Shown here: piece by piece, positions 23,625 to 32,200 of the stretch | Layout of the letters: every line of letters begins with the position of its first letter | How positions within the stretch are numbered: the stretch's first letter is position 1 | DNA from: Aeromicrobium sp. | GTDB taxonomy: Bacteria; Actinomycetota; Actinomycetes; Propionibacteriales; Nocardioidaceae | DNA length: 34,387 bases | NCBI GenBank assembly: GCA_025965115.1 | Contig: JAOPXO010000065.1 | Coordinates: 1-34,387 of the forward strand | Direction: 5' to 3' | Position numbers and translations under genes: made by a program | Notes under the pieces: generated by a model | The model's database searches: none | What the model was told of the DNA's origin: nothing | The model's input: the letters and a program-made list of their open reading frames with translations, nothing else

Positions 23625-24139
23625 GCGCCGGCCCGCAAGTAGATAGAGATGTGAACTCCCTGACAGGAGTCGGGCGCATCGATCAGCATCGAGACCGCAT
23701 CGGCCAAGACGAGGTCGAGTGATCCGTCGGTCGTACCCACCCGTGCCGGCACAGTCCACCCGGCCGTCTGGGTCGTGAATCGGAGGCTCACAACTGTGCA
23801 CGTGGAATGGCCGGCATCGACGGCGAATCCACCGGATCCCTGCGTGGTGTCCAGCGCCAGTGAGCCGAGCGTGATCGGAACGGTGTTCGGATTGGTCATC
23901 GTCAGCACCGCATCGGTCGTGCCGCCAGGACGCAAGTGCGCGGTCGGCACACCGGGAGTGAGGACGACTGCCAGAGGGCTGTCGGTCGCTCCGCCGCCTC
24001 CGCCATGGCCTGAGCTGCGCCAGTAGGCATCGGCCGCGCCGCCCAGCGCGATCAGGACCGCAAGCAACAGCGGAAGCCAGAGCCGGCGAGTGGCACGGCG
24101 ATGCAATGGCGTACGACGATTCGACGGCATGTCGACCAT
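23621..24139 (-). CDS. SipW-type exported protein with small cysteine-containing beta domain
   Basis: 172 residues from the ATG at 24139, chosen because GGGGTGA lies 5-6 nt upstream; alternative starts are a GTG at 24148 and an ATG at 24130. The N-terminus is basic (SNRRTPLHRRATRR), then a hydrophobic stretch ends GGAADAYWRSSG, the A-x-A-Y-W signature of SipW-processed TasA/camelysin-type proteins. The mature part has LTPGVPTAHLRPGGTTDAVLTMTNPN, then an Ig-like beta pattern with Cys in STCTVVSL and DSCQGVHISIYL near the end. This C-terminal pattern is shared with the proteins at 24428-24907 and 24983-25555. It overlaps the DUF3494 gene by 4 nt, so the two are translationally coupled and probably secreted together. 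Confidence 0.8.
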   Translation of the reverse strand: MVDMPSNRRTPLHRRATRRLWLPLLLAVLIALGGAADAYWRSSGHGGGGGATDSPLAVVLTPGVPTAHLRPGGTTDAVLTMTNPNTVPITLGSLALDTTQGSGGFAVDAGHSTCTVVSLRFTTQTAGWTVPARVGTTDGSLDLVLADAVSMLIDAPDSCQGVHISIYLRAGA

Positions 24140-24247
24140 CGAAATCACCCCACCAGCGCGCGCAGAAGTACGGGTGTCCTGTCGGGCTCCCTCGACCTAT
24201 GGAGTCGCCACGCTAGGCCCGAGATCGGCAACGGAAGTAGGGCATAA

Positions 24248-24262
24248 GGTCCCCAAAAGTCC
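24248..24262 (-). repeat. GGGAC-type box, copy A
   Basis: On the minus strand GGAC-TTTTG-GGGACC. With copy B it forms an interrupted inverted repeat spanning 24248-24289, with the outer GGTCCC/GGGACC arms perfect. Confidence 0.55.
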
Positions 24263-24272
24263 TGGAATACTC

Positions 24273-24289
24273 GGGACAAATTAGGGACC
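24273..24289 (+). repeat. GGGAC-type box, copy B
   Basis: GGGAC-AAATTA-GGGACC on the plus strand, the mirror partner of copy A. Confidence 0.55.
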
Positions 24290-24373
24290 CTGAACCGGGT
24301 CGCACCACCGCCTTGTGGGCGTACTGTTCGCGACAAGTTGACACCTGCCACCTCAATCGAGGGCGTCTCCTTG

Positions 24374-24390
24374 GGGAGTTTCTGGGGACC
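24374..24390 (+). repeat. GGGAC-type box, copy C
   Basis: GGGAG-TTTCTG-GGGACC on the plus strand, about 37 nt before the ATG at 24428. Its position suggests an operator or activator site for the plus-strand gene. Confidence 0.45.
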
Positions 24391-24427
24391 TGCGAGGTCG
24401 GTGCCGGCCACCACTAGGGAGTCCACC

Positions 24428-24907
24428 ATGTTCACCATCAACCCACGCAAGAATCGCACCGTCCTGGTAGCACTCACCGCCATCCTGGTCGTGATCGGCG
24501 GCAGTCTCGCCTACGCCTACTGGACATCGAGCGGCTCGGGTGTTGGTTCGGGAACGACCGGAACCAGCACTGACTTCACCGTCGCGAGCACGGCCGCAAC
24601 GGGGCCATTGCTGAAGCCGGGTGTCGGGCAGCAGTCCATCGCCTTCACCGTCACGAATCCAAGCACAGCGAGCCAGACTCTCAGCCTGGTCACGGTGACG
24701 GTCGCCAACTCTGACGGCAGCCCCTGGATCCTCGTCCCCGGATGCTCAGCTGCTGACTACACGGTCGGCACGCCGGCCATCACCTACGGACCGATCCCTG
24801 CCCCGGGCAACGCCGCCGGAACGGTCACGCTGGTCATGAAGAATCTGCCGACCAACCAGGACGCTTGCAAGGGTGCCACCGTGCCCCTGTACTTCGCCGC
24901 CAGCTGA
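24428..24907 (+). CDS. SipW-type (TasA/camelysin-like) small exported protein
   Basis: 159 residues from the ATG at 24428 with AGGGAG upstream; a TTG at 24338 would add 30 residues ahead of the signal peptide. The signal region is KNRTVLVALTAILVVIGGSL followed by AYAYWTSSGSGVGSG, the textbook SipW-substrate junction. The mature protein begins with DFTVASTAATGPLLKPGVG, then an Ig-like beta sandwich (SIAFTVTNPSTASQTLSLV), Cys in PGCSAADYTVG and a second Cys in NQDACKGATVPLYFAAS at the end. The two cysteines probably form a disulfide. Likely a surface or fibre subunit by analogy with TasA, but TasA-family membership is inferred only from the signal type. A strong hairpin follows the stop. Confidence 0.82.
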   Translation: MFTINPRKNRTVLVALTAILVVIGGSLAYAYWTSSGSGVGSGTTGTSTDFTVASTAATGPLLKPGVGQQSIAFTVTNPSTASQTLSLVTVTVANSDGSPWILVPGCSAADYTVGTPAITYGPIPAPGNAAGTVTLVMKNLPTNQDACKGATVPLYFAAS

Positions 24908-24912
24908 TCGTC

Positions 24913-24951
24913 TTCGTGGGCAGCGCTGCTCTCTCGGGCGCTGCCCACGAA
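24913..24951 (+). terminator. Strong hairpin terminator after the SipW-type gene
   Basis: Perfect 14-bp arms TTCGTGGGCAGCGC / GCGCTGCCCACGAA with an 11-nt loop, starting 5 nt after the stop. No U-tract follows, as is common in actinobacterial terminators. It is bidirectional in sequence and separates this gene from the next. Confidence 0.8.
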
Positions 24952-24982
24952 CCGGAATCCTCTCGTCGATCGAGGCATCCTG

Positions 24983-25555
24983 ATGAATTGTGGAAATCTT
25001 CCCGGTACCGGCGGTCCCAGCGCGTGGCTGGTTCTGGCGGCGGCGACCTTCCTGATCGCCGGTTGGCTGCTTCTGCGCCGACACGACGGGCATCGCGCCG
25101 ACTCAGTCATCCTGACCCTGGTCCTGTTGATCGGGCTCGGGACGGCAACACCTTCGCCCAGCCAGGCAGCCACCGACGATTGCACGGGCTCCGGCACCGG
25201 AACTGACCAGACCCTCGTGATCACCCAGACGTCGATCATCACCGGCCTCGGACCGACCGCGCCACCCGTCGACATCGAAGGTCGGGTGACGAATCCGTCC
25301 CATGACTCCACGTACGTGTCGACTGTCATCGTCAGCATCGGATCGGTCACCAAGGCAATCGGTGCGGCACCCGGTCCGTGCAGACCTGCCGACTATGTGA
25401 TCGCCAATCCGCTGATGACCGTCGACCAGCCACTTCCCGCACTCTCGCACGTGTCGTTCGCCGGGGCGTCGATCGCATTCCTGAGCACGTCGAGCAATCA
25501 GGACGCCTGCAAGAGGGCGACGATCCACCTCACGTACGTCAGCGACTCACGCTAG
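24983..25555 (+). CDS. Cysteine-paired exported protein with LPGTG-like N-terminus
   Basis: 190 residues. The first 30 residues read LPGTGGPSAWLVLAAATFLI then a Trp-Leu-Leu stretch and LRRH: an LPxTG motif, hydrophobic helix and basic end, exactly the layout of a C-terminal sortase signal but at the N-terminus. A second hydrophobic segment (about 38-53, VILTLVLLIGLGTATP) ends SPSQA, a normal signal-peptidase-like site before the mature domain (about 58-190). The mature part shares NQDACKRATIHLTYVS and CRPADYV with the 24428-24907 protein, so it is a paralogous beta domain with a different targeting front. GAGG 8 nt before the ATG is a modest ribosome site. A start near codon 37 is the main alternative, but no good start codon is visible there. 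Confidence 0.7.
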   Translation: MNCGNLPGTGGPSAWLVLAAATFLIAGWLLLRRHDGHRADSVILTLVLLIGLGTATPSPSQAATDDCTGSGTGTDQTLVITQTSIITGLGPTAPPVDIEGRVTNPSHDSTYVSTVIVSIGSVTKAIGAAPGPCRPADYVIANPLMTVDQPLPALSHVSFAGASIAFLSTSSNQDACKRATIHLTYVSDSR

Positions 25556-25632
25556 CATCCGAAACGAAGCCTTTTCATTTGTCGTGAGAACGGGTACGGT
25601 CTCCGGAACCGCTCCCGACGTGAGGCATTCCC

Positions 25633-26862
25633 ATGAAGCGCGCATTGATCCTCATCTCCCTCCTCGCCATCTCGATCGCGACCTTGGCCTCGCCGGCTTC
25701 GGCAGCGCGCGTGCCCGTGCCCGAGAAGGATCCGTTCTACGCCGTGCCGGCCAATGTCGGGACGTACGCACCGGGCGCGGTCATCGCTTCGCGAAAAGTC
25801 AGCACCAGCGCATTCGGCTTCCCGATGCCCGCCACTGCGTGGCAGATCAAGTACCGAACCAATGACTCCAAGGGCCGTGCCAGCGCAACCGTGACAACGC
25901 TCCTCGTGCCCAAGGCTGCGTGGCGAGGCGCGGGCACCCGCCCGCTCGTGTCCTACCAGACCGCTGAAGACGGTGTGGCCGGCAAGTGCGCCCCCTCGTA
26001 CGCCCTGACGGCCGGGCCGATCGCGGACTTCAGCAACTCCGAGGGCGAGACCGGGGTCATGTACCTCGCGCTGCTCAAGGGCTGGGCAGTCACGGTGCCC
26101 GACTACGAGGGTCCGAGGTCTGAATTTTTGGTCGCCAAGACGGAGGGCCAGGCTGTGCTCGATGGCGTACGCGCCTCGCTCGCGTTCACCGAGGGCGGCC
26201 TTGCACCCACCACGAAGACCGCACTGTGGGGCTACTCCGGCGGCAGCTTCGCCAGCGTCCATGCCGCGCAGATGCAGCCGACGTACGCGCCCGACCTCAA
26301 CTTCAGCGCGCTGGCGCTCGGCGGCCTCGTCGGCGACATCCGCTCCACGATCGACAAGTTCAGCGGGGGTCCGGCCGGCGGCGCTGTGGCCATGGGTGTC
26401 AATGGCTTCGTCCGCGCGTACCCCGAGCTCAACATCGCCGACTACCTCAGCCCAACCGGGATCGCCAAGGTCGCGAAGGCGTCCGGTGACTGCCTGACCG
26501 ACGCGGCGATCCGCTTCCCGTTCCTGAGCATCGCGCAGATCGAGAAGACGCCGGGCTCGTTCTACAGTCCGGCCATCGTCGCCATGCTGCATGACAACAG
26601 CCCGCTCGGAGATCCAGGCACCCCGACGATGCCGATCTACGACTATCACGCGAAGCTCGACGAGTTCGCGCCGATCGGTCCGGACCGCGAGCTGATCACC
26701 CGGTTCTGCCACGACGGCGTCACGGTGCAGCACGTCGAGGATCTGGTCGGCGAGCACATCAGCGAGCTCGTCACCGGAGCTCCCGGCGCGATCGCCTTCT
26801 TCAGCGATCGATTCGCCGGCAAGCCCGCGGTCAATACGTGTGCAACGGTGCCCGCTCCCTGA
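25633..26862 (+). CDS. Secreted LIP-family lipase (triacylglycerol lipase)
   Basis: 409 residues. Signal peptide 1-24 (MKRALILISLLAISIATLAS then PASA). The catalytic core is the alpha/beta-hydrolase fold of the LIP (PF03583) secretory lipase family, similar in layout to Candida antarctica lipase A: YQTAEDGVAGKCAPSYALTAG near the N-terminal side, nucleophile GYSGG at 200-204 (Ser202), LGGLVGDI after it, probable Asp in YDYHAKLDEFAPI and His in VGEHISEL near the C-terminus. Two C-terminal Cys may pair. It likely hydrolyses acyl esters or triacylglycerols outside the cell, which fits the acyl-CoA ligase gene 69 nt downstream. GTGAGG precedes the ATG at 25633; a TACGGT -10 lies near 25597. Confidence 0.9.
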   Translation: MKRALILISLLAISIATLASPASAARVPVPEKDPFYAVPANVGTYAPGAVIASRKVSTSAFGFPMPATAWQIKYRTNDSKGRASATVTTLLVPKAAWRGAGTRPLVSYQTAEDGVAGKCAPSYALTAGPIADFSNSEGETGVMYLALLKGWAVTVPDYEGPRSEFLVAKTEGQAVLDGVRASLAFTEGGLAPTTKTALWGYSGGSFASVHAAQMQPTYAPDLNFSALALGGLVGDIRSTIDKFSGGPAGGAVAMGVNGFVRAYPELNIADYLSPTGIAKVAKASGDCLTDAAIRFPFLSIAQIEKTPGSFYSPAIVAMLHDNSPLGDPGTPTMPIYDYHAKLDEFAPIGPDRELITRFCHDGVTVQHVEDLVGEHISELVTGAPGAIAFFSDRFAGKPAVNTCATVPAP

Positions 26863-26921
26863 CCCATACCTCGCGCGCTGTGGTCACGGCGGCAACAATG
26901 GCGTGATCAGCGTCATTCATC

Positions 26922-26931
26922 GGAGGCCTCC
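26922..26931 (+). promoter_or_regulatory. Palindromic ribosome binding site of the acyl-CoA ligase
   Basis: GGAGGCCTCC immediately precedes the GTG at 26932. GGAGG is the Shine-Dalgarno sequence 5 nt from the start, and its partner CCTCC could pair with it, possibly limiting translation. Confidence 0.4.
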
Positions 26932-28464
<1,533 letters not shown>

Positions 28465-28481
28465 GGCGGAACCGCCCAAAC

Positions 28482-29117
28482 TCAGCGGGGGTCGGAACGG
28501 TCCAGGTTCCAGTGCCGCGACCCCGCGGCGAGCCACGTGCCGTCCTCGGCCGGGAGGAGGGTGATCCGACTGATCGTGTGCTGGCCGCCCTCATGGTCTC
28601 CATAGAGCAGGTCGAAGGTGAGGGCTACGCGCTCTTCGACGGCCCGACGCGTCTCGTCGAAGAGCGGTTCGGACCGATCACGCAGGGCGCCCTGCCAGAA
28701 CCCTACGTCTCCGCCCGAGATGTAGATGTCCCGCGTGAGTCGCCGGAACGTGGCCGGGTCCCGGTGGGAGGCATCTGCGCCGATCTCACGTGAGGGATAG
28801 AGATCCCAGCGATCGAGCACTCCAAGACCGCTCCCGACGTTGCGAAGCGAGATCGCCATGTAGATGGCGTCGTCTGTCACGTCGACGGAGCCGCGGCCAC
28901 CGGGCACCTTGACCCAGTGGTCGTCGGAGAAGCCCACCTTGACCGGCTCGTCCGACACACGAGAAGGGACGATGACGGGTCGGATGCCGGCGAGGAGCGC
29001 GCGCTCGGTGGCGCGCGCCGAGCGATTGGACGAACGGACCGCCGCGAACGTCGACACCGCGAGGGCCAGCGTGCCGCCGGCAGTCGCCAGCGACGAGATG
29101 GTCACCCAGTCAGTCAC
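28482..29117 (-). CDS. Actinobacterial hypothetical protein with N-terminal membrane helix
   Basis: 211 residues starting at the GTG at 29117, which is placed 6 nt after a TAGGAT -10. Residues 8-28 are one membrane helix (SLATAGGTLALAVSTFAAV), followed by a positively charged stretch (RSSNRSARATERALL). The rest is a soluble alpha/beta domain with conserved-looking IRPVIVPSR, NVGSGLGVLDRWDLYP and the ending TWLAAGSRHWNLDRSDPR. I recognise the ending as a recurring actinobacterial unknown family but not its function. It converges with the acyl-CoA ligase (17-nt gap) and is divergent from the reductase-like gene with an overlapping symmetric promoter. Confidence 0.75.
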   Translation of the reverse strand: MTDWVTISSLATAGGTLALAVSTFAAVRSSNRSARATERALLAGIRPVIVPSRVSDEPVKVGFSDDHWVKVPGGRGSVDVTDDAIYMAISLRNVGSGLGVLDRWDLYPSREIGADASHRDPATFRRLTRDIYISGGDVGFWQGALRDRSEPLFDETRRAVEERVALTFDLLYGDHEGGQHTISRITLLPAEDGTWLAAGSRHWNLDRSDPR

Positions 29118-29123
29118 CCCACG

Positions 29124-29156
29124 ATCCTACGAGACCAGCGCGCGGAGTCGTAGGCT
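29124..29156. promoter_or_regulatory. Symmetric divergent leaderless promoter pair
   Basis: Minus-strand -10 TAGGAT (29124-29129) is 6 nt before the GTG at 29117; plus-strand -10 TAGGCT (29151-29156) is 6 nt before the ATG at 29163. The two are related by the perfect inverted repeat CCTACGA (29126-29132) / TCGTAGG (29148-29154). Each -35 position coincides with the opposite -10, so the polymerases should exclude each other. Confidence 0.6.
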
Positions 29157-29162
29157 CCGATC

Positions 29163-29717
29163 ATGGCCAAGCTGATCTATTGCGCGATCACCTCACTCGA
29201 CGGATTCGTCGAGGATGCCGAGGGCAATTTCGACTGGAGCATGCCCGACGAAGAGGTGCATGCCTTCGTCAACGATCTCCAACGTCCGGTCGGGACCTAC
29301 CTCTACGGTCGCCGGTTGTACGACGTCATGGTGTTCTGGGGGACGATGCCGCTCGACGACGCATCGCCGGTCGCCCGCGACTTCGCCGAGGTCTGGCGGG
29401 CCGCCGACAAGATCGTCTACTCCACATCCCTCGAGGCTGCATCCACCCCGAACACCCGCATCGAGCGCGACTTCGATCCCGACACGATCCGGCAGATGAA
29501 GGCGACCTTCGAGCGCGACCTGACGGTCGGAGGCGCCAATCTCGCTGGGCAGGCGATCGAGGCCGGACTGGTCGACGAGATCCACCTGCTGATGTCGCCG
29601 ATCCTGATCGGGGCCGGCAAGCCGGCACTACCGGATGCACGAGTTGAGCTCGAGCTGATCGACGAACGTCGGTTCGCCAACGGCGTGGTCCACCTGCACC
29701 ACCGCGTACGCATTTGA
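29163..29717 (+). CDS. RibD C-terminal/dihydrofolate reductase-like protein
   Basis: 184 residues, typical for stand-alone RibD_C/DHFR-fold reductases. It starts MAKLIYCAITSLDGFVEDAEG, the ITSLDG(F/Y) substrate/NADPH motif; LYGRRLYDVMVFWG (about 43-56), KIVYSTSLE (about 84-92) and the LTVGGANLAGQAIEAGLVDEIHL region (about 120-142, GGxxL motif for NADPH) are characteristic. The end PILIGAGKPALP is also typical. The family includes riboflavin-pathway and folate-like reductases and many unassigned enzymes; there are no other rib or fol genes here. The start is fixed by the leaderless -10. Its stop codon overlaps the operator palindrome of the next gene. Confidence 0.88.
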   Translation: MAKLIYCAITSLDGFVEDAEGNFDWSMPDEEVHAFVNDLQRPVGTYLYGRRLYDVMVFWGTMPLDDASPVARDFAEVWRAADKIVYSTSLEAASTPNTRIERDFDPDTIRQMKATFERDLTVGGANLAGQAIEAGLVDEIHLLMSPILIGAGKPALPDARVELELIDERRFANGVVHLHHRVRI

Positions 29718-29733
29718 GATACCATCGGTATCT
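29717..29733. promoter_or_regulatory. Palindromic operator upstream of the Old Yellow Enzyme gene
   Basis: AGATACC-ATC-GGTATCT: perfect 7-bp arms with a 3-nt spacer, 36 nt before the ATG at 29770. Size and symmetry fit a TetR-family site; the regulator is not in the window. Confidence 0.55.
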
Positions 29734-29769
29734 GGCCGCTCTCGGCCGCCCCGCGCGACAGGACTCCTG

Positions 29770-31007
<1,238 letters not shown>

Positions 31008-31011
<4 letters not shown>

Positions 31012-32093
31012 AAGGCCCCGTCGCGCAGCTGCGCTGATAGCGGGCAGTCGAACGGATCACGTGCCCGCAGACCGACATTGTTGAGGTAGTCGACCACGAT
31101 CGCGTAGGAGTGGAAGAGCCCGACCTCCATGTAGTCGATGCCCTCGCGCTCACAGTGCGCGCGTACGAACGGCTGGGCCTTCTTCAGATTGCAGCGCGGC
31201 ATGTTGGGGAACAGGTGGTGCTCGATCTGGTAGTTGAGTCCGCCCATCGCCCAATCGACAACCGGGTTGCCGCGGACGTTGCGCGACACCATGACCTGGC
31301 GGCGCAGGAAGTCGAGCTTCATCTCCGGGGGGATGATCGGCATGCCCTTGTGGGCCGGCGCGAATGACGCGCCGAGGCAGAACCCGAAGACGGCCATCTG
31401 GATCGCAAAGAAGCACAGCGCCTTGCCCAACGGCAGGAACGTCAGGAGGATCGCGACGTACGCCGCCAGCCGCGTGACGACCAGGAACAGCTCGAGCCGG
31501 CGCCACGGCTGGTTGGCTTCCTTGTCGCGCGCGGCGCGGATGCTCTCGGCGTGCAGGTTGAGCCCTTCGAGGGTCAGCAGCGGGAAGAAGAGCCAGCCCT
31601 GCCGCTTGACGAACCAGCCGGCGAAGCCGTCCTGGCGCTGAGCCACGATGTCTGGCGTGAACGCGATGGCACCCGGACCGATGTCGGGGTCATAGCCCGC
31701 AAGGTTGGGACCCTTGTGGTGCATGTTGTGCTTCGCCCTCCACCACGCAAAGCTCAGGCCGGCAAACGCCCCCGCGAGTATGCGGGCGGTCCACGCGTTC
31801 CACGCCGCCGAGTTGAACATCTGGCGATGGGCCGCATCGTGGCCGAGGAATCCGAACTGCGTCACGATGACGCCGAGGGCGGCGGCCAGGATCAGCTGGA
31901 ACCAGGAATTGCCGAGCCAGAAGAATCCCGCCCAGATCGCGAAGAAGGCGCCGACGTGCGCGCCGATCTGCAACCAGTAGTAGATGTGGGCCCGGTCCAA
32001 CAGGCCCGATGCCTTGACTTCCTGCATCAGATCGGTGAAATGGCTGACGTATCGCTCGTTCGGAGCGGTCTCGATCTGGGCTTCTTGCGTCAT
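31008..32093 (-). CDS. Membrane fatty acid desaturase
   Basis: 361 residues from the ATG at 32093, supported by GGAAGGGG; an upstream in-frame start would add 25 residues of non-family sequence. The three di-iron histidine boxes are HDAAH (85-89), HNMHH (122-126) and QIEHH (289-293), the acyl-lipid/acyl-CoA desaturase pattern of mycobacterial DesA3-type and front-end desaturases. Membrane helices are at about 43-75, 103-118 and 205-240. It introduces a double bond into a fatty acyl chain, needing electrons from a ferredoxin or flavin reductase that is not adjacent here. The 107 nt upstream to the pyc stop contain no strong promoter. Confidence 0.92.
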
Positions 32094-32200
32094 GTGCGGC
32101 CCCTTCCGGCGGACCGTGCACGCACCGTCGCGGCCGACCGCCGCGGACTGACTACGCCCGTCCAGCATTGCACACGGCTGGGCGCATCGCCCCGTCGATT
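32094..32200 (-). other. Intergenic region between pyc and the desaturase
   Basis: 107 nt with a short hairpin just after the pyc stop (minus GGGCG-ATG-CGCCC, about 32184-32196) without a U-tract, which could be a weak terminator. The rest is GC-rich and I see no clear -35/-10. Confidence 0.35.

Larger units (their letters stand above)
24140..24427. promoter_or_regulatory. 288-bp divergent regulatory region of the SipW-type cluster
   Basis: The region separates two divergent exported-protein genes and carries no convincing ORF. It holds three copies of a GGGAC-like box (see the repeat entries), a short hairpin GACCC-TGAACC-GGGTC at about 24287-24302, and a consensus -35 TTGACA at 24338-24343 without a matching -10. 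It is more AT-rich around 24240-24285 than its surroundings. I see no c-di-GMP riboswitch core. Confidence 0.6.

Noticed and set aside
24140-24427. A cyclic di-GMP riboswitch between the divergent exported-protein genes
   Set aside because: Surface-fibre genes are often under such switches, but the conserved GGCAAACC and CGCAAAGCC-type core is absent.
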